Shown here: one piece after another, positions 12,991 to 24,342 of the stretch
How the letters are laid out: each line of letters begins with the position of its first letter
How positions within the stretch are numbered: the first letter of the stretch is position 1
From: Pisaster brevispinus
Taxonomy: Eukaryota > Echinodermata > Asteroidea > Forcipulatida > Asteriidae
DNA length: 64,000 bases
Direction: 5' to 3'
Assembly: GCA_023634235.1 (NCBI GenBank)
Contig: JAMKCF010000001.1
Span: 14,456,258-14,520,257, forward strand
Position numbers and translations under genes: made by a program
Notes under the pieces: generated by a model
What the model saw: the letters and a program-made list of their open reading frames with translations, nothing else
Databases searched by the model: none
Told to the model about the DNA's origin: nothing

Positions 12991-13119
12991 TGCCCTAACT
13001 GTTGATTCAGCATAAGCAATGAATGAAGAAGAATCAACAACAGTTAACAGACTAGATACTAGGCCAATGATGCAAACTGCCGTCAGGAGACTGGTTAAAC
13101 CCCTATTAGGGGTGGTAAA

Positions 13120-14760
13120 TTGTGTAAGAAGGTGGTGGGATTTGATGCCAATGTACTGTACCTATGGTCACTCATGCAAAAAATGCCCGTGGGCACCTTT
13201 GTGTGGCAAAACAAAAACAATCAGTTCAAATCCGTAGCCTACGAAGTCAAAGATATGGGATTATGGCAATCCAGTGGTTAGATTGGGTGGCCAAATCAAA
13301 TGGTGTTACAACCAACACCAATTCAACCACTAAGAAAAAACTGTGGGCGGTAGAAACGTGAGAGTGGACGGGCACTGTCAAGAGACCCATACGGTCTATC
13401 AGTTACAGATGTCGGCTCAATCTAGAGGGAGGTCAACTCCGTCAATAAAAAAAATAGAGAGGCATTGATGGAAGAGACCCAAAAGACTTCTACCTACATC
13501 CGGGAACTTAGGTATAATTTAGTTGAAATGTTGGAATGCGAGTGGGAAGACATTCAGAAAAGCGACCCAGACTTGAGTCACTTTTTGTAATGCGTGGACA
13601 ATGTCCACGAAGCAGATCTTAAAGGGGGTATTGGACAGGTCCATATTTGGTTTGGTAGAATGCGACCTTCGGGTACCGCAAGAAAAGAAAGATGACTTTT
13701 TTCCGAGATGCCACCCATATTCAAAAATGTGGACATCTCTATGGATGATATTGGAAACCATATGCGGCAGTACGCCGAAGAGATGAATATTATGAACAAA
13801 CCCAGAAGTCTGATTGGTAGCATGTTTGGGACAAAATTACTACTTGCAACTTCACTATTGTCTTGGTATTTGAAAAATGGTTTGGAGGTAACAAGGGTGT
13901 ATGAAGTGATTCAATACAAAGCCAATCCGTGCTTCAAAGAGTTTGGTGACCGAGTCAGTCAAGCCAGGAGGGCTGAGGACAGTGACCCTAATAAAGCTAT
14001 CATAGCACACTATGAAATTACTTGGTAACTCGGCCTTTGGGAAAACAGTGACTGACCAGTTAAAACAAGTAAATGTTCAAGTGTGTTCTGATTCAGATGC
14101 CCCCGCCAAAATCAATGACAAGTACTTCATTCAGTAGGTGGTGGTATGTATGAGGCCGACATGTTCAAAAAAGCGATCAATTTAAACCTCCCCATTCAGA
14201 TTGGTTTCTTCGTCTACCATACTCTAAATTGCGCATGCTCAAATTTTACTTTGACTTCCTTATGAAGTTTGTCGATCCAATCGATTTTCAGATGTGTGAG
14301 ATGGACACCGATTCGGCCTTCACGGCAATATCGGGCGACAGTCTTGATGACGTAATCAAGCCCGGTATGAAAGACCAATACCACCGGGAAAAGCACCTGT
14401 GGTTTCCGCGTCAGAACACACCCGAGCATACAGTTATACAGTTATGATAAGAGGACTCCGGGGCTGTTTAAATCAGAGTGGGAGGGAGAGGGTATAATTG
14501 CACTGTGTAGCAAGACGTACTTTTGTTTCAGGCCCACTGAGAAGTTCAGTTGTGAGGGTCTAAACGGAAGAAACAATGAACTCACTAAGGAGAAGTACAT
14601 GACGGTGTTAGAAACCAGATCCTCGGGCTGGGGAGTTAAAGGTTTTATCATAAACGTGGTGTAATGTTTACCTATGAGCAGAGAGGGACGGCCCTGACCT
14701 ATTTCTATCCCAAGCTAAAGGTCGGAGACGATGGGGTTTCTACAACAGTTTTAGATATAT
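13120..14760 (+). pseudogene. Polinton/adintovirus-like protein-primed DNA polymerase B, decayed
   Basis: Family B polymerase motifs are visible in order but in three different frames. Motif A is FDANVLYLW at 13141-13167; motif B is LLGNSAFGKT around 14018-14047; motif C is DTDS at 14304-14315. Between A and B lies a recognisable IGSMFGTKLLLAT stretch, and after C comes a C-terminal region ending near 14760. Polymerases of this type replicate Polintons/Mavericks and adintoviruses using a protein primer. Several stops (for example near 13588 and 14026) and frame changes break it, so it is a dead copy. The N-terminal exonuclease part appears missing or scrambled. It heads a plus-strand set of Polinton fragments. 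Confidence 0.8.
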
Positions 14761-14769
14761 GAGGAGATT

Positions 14770-15285
14770 AACCTTTCCCAGTTCTCCAGGTTCGTCCACA
14801 AAAATAATAGTTTTCATAAATAAACGCTGACCCAGCTAATAAGAGGTCACGCAATTACTTCTGTTTTAAAATTTGCAGTAGTTCACTTAATGTGTGTTTA
14901 AAATTTGTAATCAGATTCTGAAAAACCTGTTCCTGTTAACTTTTGAAGTCTTGAATACGTTGTATATTGTAACTCGTACTGCCGTTGTCAAATCTATTCT
15001 ATTTTCCTGTTCTTTTTGTTTAATAATAATAAATAATAATAAACAGTGCTTTTGTGGGTTATTTTTTAGTGGTGGGGTCATCATGAGGGTGAGTCATAGA
15101 CCATAATCCGATGGGTTGAAGGGGGGGGGGGGGGTTGAGGGGAGCTCTTTATACCATTTGGGCCGGGACTGACCAGAAATAAGGTGGGGGCACTCTTCAT
15201 TCCATTTAGGACTGAACAAAAACGAGGTGGGGGGCGCTCTTCATTCAGAACGGTGTCGGTTATAAAAGAGGGTTGTGCTGACTAT
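14770..15285. other. gap between Polinton fragments
   Basis: AT-rich sequence with a polyG run at about 15121-15135 and GGGCACTCTTCATTC-type short direct repeats near 15190-15245. No coding signal was recognised. Confidence 0.4.
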
Positions 15286-15289
15286 GGTT

Positions 15290-15531
15290 TTTCATTGTAT
15301 GGGATGAGTTTGTCTCCACAAAACATTGTGTGGTGTTTTGGAGCTTATCAGGATGCTTATGACCGGATGTATCTGAATAAACCCAAATTCATGATCGAGG
15401 TCTATCGCAACGCGGCGAGTTCCCCTTACTGTCTCTTCGTGGATTTGAAACCGGACACTGAGGAGCACATGCGTCTGAGATCTAACATCTTCCAGGGAGA
15501 ATACCCCACGGTTTCTGTTCCAAAGGTATAA
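15290..15531 (+). pseudogene. Polinton packaging ATPase (FtsK/HerA type), internally deleted
   Basis: The open segment begins with PQNIVWCFGAYQDAYD, which matches the strand just after the P-loop in Polinton genome-packaging ATPases. It jumps to MIEVYRNAASSPYCLFVDL and then KPDTEEHMRLRSNIFQGEYP, the usual C-terminus of the same protein. The Walker A segment and the whole middle, including Walker B, are absent. This looks like an internal deletion in one frame, leaving head and tail fused. It cannot be active. It lies downstream of the polymerase fragment and on the same strand. Confidence 0.65.
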
Positions 15532-15883
15532 AATAAAGCCACTCTCGCAATGGGGTTTCATTTGTAAAGACGTCGCGTGCACAAGCATGTTTCCTACCTA
15601 CACGTATTAGCAAAAGGTTCCAAGAAACAGCGCCAGGGAGTGATTTACGGAGCTGGCTATAACCTGTCTATATGAGTGCGCCCTCAACGTTTTAAATTGT
15701 AACATTTCCCTGACACTGACGAAAGAACCAAACTGGGAAGACACAAGTGAGAACTGAGAGCGCTGACCAACGGGAGGACGAGCCTGCAGAAAGACAGCTT
15801 TAAAACAGAAGGGCAGTTTTCTTGATGCGTTGCTGATGCCGGTGTTGAGCGCTCTGGGAGGACTGCTATTCAAGTAAATGTCA

Positions 15884-16143
15884 TGGAGCATGCGAAGAAA
15901 ATGGTGCTCGTACCGCAAGACACTTGCCAGAATGCAGGCGTCTAGACGCGTCGTCCATGGTTTAGACACCGATCTGAGAAAGTTGCTCAAAAGACAGGAT
16001 CTGTCAGAGGGGGATAAAATTAAGCTGTACCAACTGACCCTACAGAGGTATATTGCGCTGAACAAACAGAGGACGGCTCTCCTGTCTATGACCCGCAAGA
16101 ACGAAAATACTGCCAATGTGAACGGACCTCCTACGTTGACGAA
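15884..16143 (+). pseudogene. small Polinton virion-cluster protein fragment
   Basis: Around 15893 one frame reads KKMVLVPQ; a frame change leads to LARMQ, then DTDLRKLLKRQDLSEGDKIK and LYQLTLQRYI. A short protein with the pattern KMVLVP.......MQ.......LD.....L.R.DL....K..LY...LQRYL is a regular member of Polinton/adintovirus gene clusters, of unknown function. Here it is frameshifted near 15918. It lies between the ATPase and integrase fragments. Confidence 0.6.
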
Positions 16144-16525
16144 GTAGCCACCGATAGATACAACCGGGACAGAACCAATTGTGATAAACCCCTCGCTCAA
16201 AGTAGACTTGAAGGAAACGGTAAGCAACGACGAAGACATACGCTACGACGGGTTTCCCCAGTTGTTTGCGACAGCATCCCATCTTCCCACCAAAAAGCGG
16301 AAAGTCCCTTTGTTGCAACTGAGACCGATCCACTGGCCTAGAAGAGGAAAAGTAAACAACATTATTCGACCAGAAAACAAAAGTGGACATCGTTATAAAT
16401 CAAGCGCAGTGCCTCCATTCCTCCATTAAAAGCGCGACTTTCGCCATGGAGTGTTGCCTCCCCAAACCTGAGTGCACATCGCCAAATATACTGAAAAAAC
16501 TCTGCTGCTTGAGGGTGTGTTGCAA
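16144..16525 (+). other. Polinton interior, unassigned
   Basis: A stretch in one open frame (about 16181-16429) carries KKRKVPLLQLRPIHWPRR and other basic phrases. It lies between the small virion-cluster protein and the integrase, so it is probably part of the same element, but I cannot name a product. Confidence 0.3.
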
Positions 16526-16529
16526 CAGC

Positions 16530-16829
16530 ACGCTCGTCATTGAAGATTCAAATTTCGTCGATAGAGGAGTATCTGAGGAAGTTGTATCACGACACAAACC
16601 ACCCTTCTGGTTTCGGTGGTGTGGTTGCTGTCACCGCGCGGTTCAAAAAGACGGAGTGGACATCAGCAGGATACAGATTGTTAGATGGCTTCGTCAACAA
16701 TATACTTATACGCTACACAAACCCATCCGGAGACGTTTCAGGAGAAATCAGGTCAACGTTGGTGGGATTGACGATCAATGGCAGGCAGATCTGGTAGACG
16801 TACTTGCCCTCGCAGGTGGCTCAACATAG
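16530..16829 (+). pseudogene. Polinton-type integrase N-terminal fragment
   Basis: The first part, SIEEYLRKLYHDTNHPSGF, and the second part, KDGVDISRIQIVRWLRQQ followed by HKPIRRRFRRNQVNVGGIDD and QWQADLVDV, belong to one rve-type integrase. The N-terminal domain is followed by the first Asp of the DDE core (QADL). They are in different frames, so there is a frameshift between about 16590 and 16640. The core after the first Asp is missing, ending at a TAG at 16827. Integrases of this kind insert Polintons. A match to retroviral-like integrases in general cannot be excluded, but the neighbours favour a Polinton. Confidence 0.68.
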
Positions 16830-16839
16830 TAGAGGGTCA

Positions 16840-17400
16840 CAACCACATGTATTTTAACGCTGAAGAGGCTGAAGGAGACATACATATTCACACCATTCCG
16901 GAGTGCTTTTACTAGACTCCGGATGAAGTGCTCTCTAAGATTACACCCTCGATCGAACACGGCGACAAAATACGTCTCAAGTACAACAAAAACCTTCAAA
17001 AAATAATCATCAGAACGCAAAGGCGTCAGCATCAACTTTCGTCGAATGTCTGGGTCACTTGTTTGGTTTTTAACAAGGCTACTGCTATCACCAGTATAAA
17101 GAAGGCACCCCACGTCGTGAATATGAAGCAAATCCACAGCCTATTTGTGTACACCGACATCATTATGAGTGCAACATCGTCGGGGAAACCAGAGCACCTC
17201 TTCTGTGAAATGTGAGTGTGGAAGGGGAATATGGGGATATCGTTACAAAGACGTACAACAGTCCGCATGACATGCCTCTCAAACAGAAATTCATCAACAC
17301 CGTCAACATAAATATCAGGGAAGACGTGAGCCTTCATATTCCATTTTTTGGCGGGAAGGTCATAGTGAAACTCAGGCATGAGAATCTTCCGGATTTTTCC
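16840..17400 (+). pseudogene. F54H12.2-like Polinton virion protein fragment
   Basis: Segments in two frames are SLFVYTDIIMSATS (about 17140-17185) and, after a frame change near 17205, EGEYGDIVTKTYNSPHDMPL followed by VNINIREDVSLHIPFFGGKV. The pattern YTDII...G......I....F..P.Y.P........I.VNIRDD.G...PF..GKV is that of the protein annotated in many animals as F54H12.2-like, a Polinton-encoded virion component probably of jelly-roll (minor capsid) type; the exact role is not certain to me. The N-terminal part from HNHMYFNAEEAEGD (about 16840) is interrupted by a stop. This closes the Polinton block. Confidence 0.6.
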
Positions 17401-17932
17401 GGATTTCCGGATTTTTCACTTCAAAATATGTGGTCTCCGAGTTCAATGTGAATTTGAATTAAAAATCGGGGGGTAGGTCCGGGTGGGGTAAGGTCAAATG
17501 TTGAAAAATATTGTGAAAATTTCAATTTTATCACCCGAGAAAATGCGTATTTAATTATTGATGCCGGATGGAAAGGGAGTGCGCTTTCTCGCTACGTCCA
17601 TGTGTGTGTACACAAAAAGACGTCGAAGTGTTTCTTATATTCAGATGCACACTGTTAACGTCACCGAAATGCGCATGTATGGAGAATTTGTCAAAGTGCA
17701 CACGTAAAATACACGCGGGGCACTGTGCAGTCAGCCAAATTCTCACTACATCCTGTAGACTGTGAAGAACAAGTCCTCTGTGTGTTTTGTGTGTGTGGTT
17801 AGCGCGCGCGATGTGTACCTCAATGCTAGTGTTGAACAAAATAACTAACTGCGACTTATGCGAGTCTATTTGCTTCACATGTTGCATCCAGCGGCATGCA
17901 CGGCAGCCATTTTGCGCTGTTGCTGAGTCAAC

Positions 17933-19025
17933 ATGTCACTCAGTGTAGCGTTTGTGCAACGTGATGCCGCTGTTGATGTCAAGGAAATTGACAAAACGAT
18001 AAAGAATAAATGGAATTGGAGCTGGTGTGACAAAGTTTTGTTTCCCGGATCTCCTGACCAGCATTTGGTCGGCGATTGTTTTCGCAAGCTTAATCAAGCT
18101 GGCGATGCATTTTGTACATGTTGCCAAGCCACGATCAGATATGGAAGCTCTGGCTGGACTGCGTTGCAGAAACACGCAACCAAGAGTGAGCACAAACGCC
18201 GGTTAAGAGAGAGGCGAACCAACTATCGGTTATCAGTGGTAGAACACGGTAATTATGAGCTTTGTTTTATTATTTTAATATTAGGTTGTGTCTTAATAAT
18301 TTTATAGATTGTTTATCTGTGTGTTTTTTTTTTTTTTTTACTTGCTTGAGTGACGAACCTTACTTGTAATCGTCGTACCCTCCAACCGATTACATTACTA
18401 CATACATGTACATACATACACAAATTGTACCTTTTCACACAACTCGAATTTCCGGGGTTGGAAGATGCACTTTGTGGAGTCTAATCTCAACCTCGTTCTA
18501 GTTATATTTAATGGTAAATTATAACCTCGTACTCATAAACACATCGCTCTCGCCGCATAATATTTTCCCAGTGTGCGCCGTCGTTGATCGTTAAATCACG
18601 AACATTTCATTGCAAAAGATGTTCTATACAACCGATCCTCAAATCGTAAACACATAAAAATGATTGTTTATGAAAAAGTGTTATTCAGGGCAGAAATTTG
18701 GGACAAAATATTGAAAAAAAGCAAGTTTGTGACTTTAAAAAAAAAAAAGTAGATTTTTTAATTATTTTTTTATTTTTATTTTTTTATTGCTGTTGTATTA
18801 GTACGTTGCATACCAATATATTTTGAGGCTGTATTGTATTAATTTTAAACTGTTAACAATGGTTTTAAATATATTTTTTCTACAGGTCAATCATCCATTC
18901 GCACCTCTCCATATGGTTTGAATCCTCTCCTTTTGCATCCTGGAGACATTGGAGTAGACACAAGAAATCCAACAGAGCCAGCAAAGCCTAGAGTTACCAG
19001 AGCCGACAGATTAGCACAGGCACAG
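17933..19025 (+). CDS. hAT-like transposase gene, exons 1 and 2 (zinc finger part)
   Basis: Exon 1 runs from ATG 17933 to 18248, followed by GTAATT. Exon 2 runs from 18886, after tttttctacag, to 19025, followed by GTGATT. Phases agree: the codon is split 1/2 across the first junction and the second ends in phase 0. The N-terminus carries FCTCCQATIRYGSSGWTAL followed by QKHATKSEHKRRL, a Cys-x2-Cys...His-x5-His finger resembling a BED finger, the usual DNA-binding module of hAT transposases. Exon 2 is Pro/Arg-rich linker. A poly-T tract lies in the intron. The start codon is the first Met of an open frame; no promoter was identified. Confidence 0.7.
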
Positions 19026-19191
19026 GTGATTATTCATTTAGTTGTAATATAAGATGTCTTGGTTACATTGTGACATTTTGTTTATTCTAGCATTAGACTT
19101 TTAGGTTAAAAAACTTGTTCACATCATTTTGAATTGTGTTTAGTATTCAATTTTTACAATGCACTGTGTTTTTCTTTTGTTTTTATCAAAG

Positions 19192-21182
19192 GCAGTGATA
19201 TTGGGTGTACTAGCCGAGCACAACCTCCCCTTCACTATGGCACCTGTCCTAATAGACACTGCTAAAGAGCTTGTGAAGGATAAGAAAGTCCTTGATGACC
19301 TCACCATGGACAGAACTACAGCTTCATACAAGATGCAGTACGGCTTGAAGAAAACTGTCATGGAGAAGACACTTCATAACATCAAGAACAGTTCATTCTC
19401 CCTGAACATAGATGAAGCCACGAGCAGCGGAAACAAGAAAGTTCTAGCCATACTCGTCAGCTACTACTCAGAAGAAGACAAATGCGTCGTCGTAGAGCAC
19501 CTCCAATCAGTGGAACTGGTTGTAGTCAATTCAGAGTCACTCTTCAATGTTCTTGTACAAATTTTTGACGACCATGAAATTCCATGGAAGAATCTTGTTT
19601 CTCTTCTTATGGATTCCTGTGCAGTAATGCGCGGAAACAAGACAGGGTTAGAGAAGCGTATTCGGGACAATAAGGCATCCCATCTTGTGGACATAGATGG
19701 AGACATATGTCATCACATCCACAACGCGACAAAGAAGTTCTGCAAGCCATTTGATAAGTATGTGGAGCGGTTATTCAGTGATCTGCATAACGATTTCAAA
19801 TGGTCACCTGATTTGAAAGAGGCACTGAGGGAAATCTGTGAGATGATTGGATTATCATTTACGATGCCTGACCAATTCATAGAGCACAGATGGTTATCAT
19901 GCTATGATGTGGCTGTATCTACATTGCGATTGATCGATGCCTATCAAGTGTTCTACTATGGCTTTCTTCCACCTGCAAATAAGTTGGTCTATCAGGCAGT
20001 GGTCCTTCAACTTGTTCGCAAATATGGCTTGGACACAACAGAAAGAGACAGAATCAAAAGTATTCAGCGGATGCTGTCGGCAAAGAATCTCACAGAGCAA
20101 GGCAGAGATAGGAAGAAGAGGATAGTTGAGAAGTTTTTTTATAACTCTCACAAGACACAGTTGACCCTCCATCTCTACAAGTCTGTTCTACCACAACTCA
20201 AGTCGTATGTCTGCTTGTTCCAGACAAAAGTTCCACTAATCTTCAAGGCACATGATGAGCAGGAGAAGCTATTCAAGGGCTTCCTGTCTTGCTATATAAA
20301 GCAGGAATTCCTGTTGAACTTGAATGCACATTCACTGAAGAAGTTCAAGCTTGATGATCCATCCAAGTATCTTTCCAGTAGAGATGTTTTTGTTGGATCG
20401 GGTGTGGCAAAGATTGCCAAAGCAAGGGCCCAACAGACCAAATTGTTCGGACATTCATGGAAGCCACATGTGAAGCCTACAAGGCATGTGGAATATGTTT
20501 GCAACTCAAGTTGCCACTGGCCAACCCGTGTCTTCAGGCTTTATCAGCCATTGATCCTGCGGCCCGAGGCCATAGCCTAACTTGTCGTCTTTTGAAGAAA
20601 CTAAAGTCTGAAATTTCTGCATGCCTTTCAGAGGATGAGGAAGAGCAGTATGACCTTCAGGTGCAGAACTTCCAGACTGATAGGATGCTGCCAGCGTATA
20701 ATGATGGTGCTAGAGCAGATGTGTGGTACGCTGATGCTTTCATGAAGTATCCAACCTTCGGGAAAGTTGTCAAGGCATGTTTGTCAATTTTCCACGGCCC
20801 ACAGGTGGAAAGCAGCTTCAGTGTGATGGGGCATATCCTGGACCCTAAATCTTGCAGGATGAACATACCTACCTTTTCCTCCATCCAAACTGTCAAATAC
20901 CATATGCTGGCTCGAAGTAAGAATGCACTGACTGCATTTAAAACATCTCCCCATCTAACTCACAACATGCGTGGTGCAGCTGCTGCCTACAAAGCTGTGC
21001 TTGCAGCAAAAAAGACAAAGAAAGTCATGACTCCTGCGGCAACAAAGGCTGCCTTCAAGAGACAGGCCGCTGTTGCTGATAGGGTTGGCAGGTTGGCCTT
21101 CGAGGCTAAGCAGAGAAGGATTGCCAGAAAGAAGGCTTTGGAAGCTCTTTCAAAGAAGAAGGCACCAGGAAGGAGACCATAA
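19192..21182 (+). CDS. hAT-like transposase gene, catalytic and dimerisation exon (one frameshift)
   Basis: The exon begins after ttttatcaaag with AVILGVLAEHNLPFTMAP and runs to the TAA at 21180-21182, apart from one break. At about 20440-20457 the frame must shift by one base to pass from TKLF to TFMEATCEAYKACGI; this is consistent with a 1-nt deletion. Hallmarks of the hAT fold are FSLNIDEATSS (first Asp region), LLMDSCAVMRG, a helical insertion with HRWLSC, and the C-terminal dimerisation region with VESSFSVMGHILDPKSCRMN. The C-terminus is Lys/Ala-rich. With exons 1-2 the product would be about 810 residues. It is nearly intact, so it is either a young element or a host-domesticated gene with a sequencing error. 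I found no terminal inverted repeats. Confidence 0.75.
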
Positions 21183-21189
21183 ATATTAC

Positions 21190-22440
21190 ATTTGGGTTTG
21201 TATTAGTTTCCAGTTTTTCAACACTAAAATACATAGTTATGCAAACTCACTTTTTGTGCTAATTACAAGACAAATGACATAATGCATCAAAGAAACTATT
21301 TGTTAAAATGGTTGTTGGCAATTAAATACAGCAGAAATAGTAATCTGCGGATTTAAAAGCAGTTATGAGTTAGACAGTAACAGAGATTATGACATTTGCC
21401 TTCTTTGTTACATCTACACTCATTTTACAGGTATGTTTTGTATTGCCATTTGTTTTTTATTTAAACTTAGTCACTGATTAACAATCCATAACAAAGGTTT
21501 TATTCTTGTGCATAGTTTGTCATGTAATTAACATTTTCTTATGTCAAATGTAAGAATGATTTAATTATGGATAAATGTCACAACAGGTGTCCCAGCCTGG
21601 TGAAATGACCCAACTACTGAGAATTTCTTTTGTTATGCTGGGTGGGTCTTATAATTATTAAATTTTAGAGCCATTACATGTATGTTTGTAGAGGGAAGGT
21701 ATAATGCTGGTCAATGACCTGTTCCTTGAAGACGAAAGAAATACATGGGGCGTCAAAAAAAAACATTTTTTGAAATGGAAAGGACCTATCTCAGCTGTGG
21801 CAACAAATTCTTAGAGGAAGCTTTAACAGGGGCATAAGACTTATTAATGAAACAAACCCCACTGTTTATGTAAGGTCATGTCCTACAAAATACAAATGTA
21901 ATGTTTTTATTATGTTTACTTCTTGGATGCACCCAACTGCTCAGACCAAATTTAACTTGAAGCTCAGTGACAGTAGTACGAAGGATGAATGGAAAACATA
22001 TTCCCTGCCCTATCTCTGTTTACAGGATGTAAATATACAAGAATGTTTCAATATATAATCAATATGGATTGCTTAATTAGTAGGCTAATGTTAAAAAAAA
22101 TTTGTTGTTTTTTTTCTTCTTTTATTATTTTCTCCCAACTCTTGAGATTTTTACTACCAATCGTGTAAATTGCTTTAAGTTACAAACTGTGGTGAATCAA
22201 TATTAAATGTATGTGTCATTACTTGACTTAAAGTATTTTTTTGGTAAGCGTAATAAAAACAAAGCTGTTGAAAGAATTCAAAATTGTTTGAACTTTTATT
22301 ACATTTTTAAGGAACTGAAACATTGGACAGATAGTGCTGTACTGCATTACAGTAATTTTTTTAACATTCCAGATAAATTTATTGGTTCAAAATTGTCTCT
22401 GAAAGGGCCTAGAATGCACCAGAGAGCATCTACGACCTAA
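21190..22440. other. gene-free stretch after hAT-like gene
   Basis: AT-rich, with no exon, inverted terminus or tandem repeat that I can support. It may contain the 3' UTR of the hAT-like gene. Confidence 0.4.
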
Positions 22441-22488
22441 AAATTTTTCGGGGCCCTAAAGCGGGCCCCGGACCCCACGCCGTAAGGG

Positions 22489-22576
22489 CTTCGCGCTTTG
22501 CGCTCGCAGGCTTCGCGCTTTGCGCTCGCAGGCTTCGCGCTTTGCGCTCGCAGGCTTCGCGCTTTGCGCTCGCAGG
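22489..22576. repeat. 22-bp minisatellite, four identical units
   Basis: The unit cttcgcgctttgcgctcgca followed by gg is repeated four times without a change (22489, 22511, 22533, 22555). It is preceded by a GC-rich stretch with ggggcccta...gggccccgg. It is strongly GC-rich compared with its surroundings. No function is inferred. Confidence 0.95.
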
Positions 22577-22715
22577 CTTCGCCATCACATTTTGGTCTCT
22601 TTTTTTTCACCAAATATTTTTCCTTCTTTTTTCTTAAACTCCATTCTCATGCCTGGAAACTACACTTTAGAAAGCGTCGCGCAACCTACTTCAACTGATT
22701 GAAACAACCGATATC

Positions 22716-22945
22716 ATGAGAGGCCATTTCGTATCCCACCCTGGAAACTATGTGGACCACTACACGCGATAACTTGGGCATCCTGTTTTTCACGGCGGCT
22801 GCACTCAGAAAGGTTTCGGTCTTGGAAATTTATAGGGTGGACATTTCCGAGCAGCCATGCCCCTGATCAAGCAGGGGGCTAAGACATTGGGTCGTCAAGC
22901 CCTCTGCACCGGCTTGGGAATGGCACAGGATGCTCTGGAAGGGAA
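22716..22945 (+). pseudogene. Polinton small basic virion protein fragment (adenovirus pX/pVI-like pattern)
   Basis: The segment begins RGHFVSHPGNYVDHYTR, stops, and resumes in another frame with KGFGLGNL, then AAMPLIKQGAKTLGRQAL, then a stretch ending ALEGKN. The pattern G.G.G.LF....R...P..K.G.K.LG..AL..G...A.D.LEG.N is found in a small basic protein of Polintons and adintoviruses that resembles adenoviral core peptides. It is broken and short. It lies 5 kb beyond the main Polinton block on the same strand, with the hAT-like gene between. Confidence 0.55.
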
Positions 22946-22949
22946 GAAC

Positions 22950-23640
22950 ATAATATTATGTACATTGTCAAAATAAAACATTGGAAAAAACCAGAAGGCA
23001 TTAGTATACATATACACAAAGTATATATTAATAGACATTTAATAGACCAACAATTTTTGGGATTGCACTTTGCTCGTAACTTACATGCGACACTTGGGTT
23101 GGTCTATTTTTTGATGTGTCTTAAATTAAACGGACAGCTTCTTTGGAAAGGTAGCCAATTTCTACACATGTGACGGGATTTAATTGACAGAGCAAAATCT
23201 CTAGTTTGTCTCTTCGATTTTTGAGGGTTTCAAGTTTGCACACACTTAACACATCTCTATAACTAGAGTAGTTGTTACCAAAAATTATACGACACCCTCT
23301 TTTGAACACCTTCCAATTTTTTCACCTGCTCTTTAGTAAGATTTCCATTGAACAAAGGAACACAGTAGTCTAAAACAGGTCTAACATATCCCTTATATTT
23401 TGTCAAAAGAGCATTCACAGGTAAATTGTAAGAATGAAACAACGCAACATGTACAACTTTCCGCTACATTTTAGGTTATCTCATTGACATGTCTGTCCCA
23501 CTTTAAATTGTCTTGAACAATCACACCCAATACTTTAACATACTGCACATTTTTTAGTTGAGTTTCATTAATACACAGGATTTCAGGCAAAAGACACTGA
23601 CATGATGCAACATTTAATTGCATTTAATTTGCGTTGATTA
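22950..23640 (-). pseudogene. LINE reverse-transcriptase fragment (jockey/CR1-type), decayed
   Basis: Read on the minus strand, the upstream part (about 23600-23470) contains LKNVQYVKVLGVIVQDNLKW, the typical region after the RT core where LG..ID..L.W occurs. The downstream part (23309-23220) reads CRIIFGNNYSSYRDVL then KLETLKNRRDKL, the family's C-terminal motif. Stops and frame changes lie between. Only the 3' third of the ORF is left. Confidence 0.7.
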
Positions 23641-23649
23641 CCTAACTGG

Positions 23650-24342
23650 TTAATATCGACTTTCCCAACAACATCTTCCAACAACCATTTTGTTATTCAG
23701 TTCATACTACATTGTAAATATATTCATAAGTAAAAGCAAGACTGATACCTTTAGGCAGGGAGCGTAGGTTCTTGAAACTGCCACAAACTCGCCCACCTGC
23801 CCTAGTGCAGATTTATTGGATGATGGTTCAGATATAGGTTTTTTGTTCAGGCCATGTAACTAAATGAAACCTGAGAATGGGTACAAATTAAGGTCTGGGC
23901 AACTTTCTTACTCAAGATGCCTTGACACGTTTAAAAGCATTTTGAATTGCATAGTCCAAGAGCTGGGGGAGCCACGGCTGCTGCCCATATTGGAGTGCCA
24001 GACAGACTTTTCAAAAATGATGGGCGCTGGCGTTCTTAGACGGCAAAAGACGGTTACGTGGAAGATACTATGGAGGATAGACTACCAGTATCCAGTAGAT
24101 TAAGATTGTAAAGCTGATGGTTGATCACATTGCTGGCTTAATTCTAGATTGCGTTTGGAATGAGATTTGTCTACAGAGTAAATTCCTTGATGTTATGATT
24201 ATAACAATTTACGAACGTACTAAAACACCCGCTTTTTATTTCCCGAGATAATAAAGGTCTGAAGGCAATGCTTGCCATCGAAGTTCGGTGTTCCCAAAAA
24301 ATGTTGCTTATTTTGCTGTTATTAATATGTAATTAATTGCAG
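23650..24342. other. gene-free stretch
   Basis: No convincing coding or repeat signal. An acceptor-like tract (ttaattaattgcag) ends at 24342. Confidence 0.35.

Noticed and set aside
15607..16239. 210-residue minus-strand frame opposite the Polinton fragments
   Set aside because: It overlaps plus-strand segments with clear Polinton similarity and shows no motif of its own.
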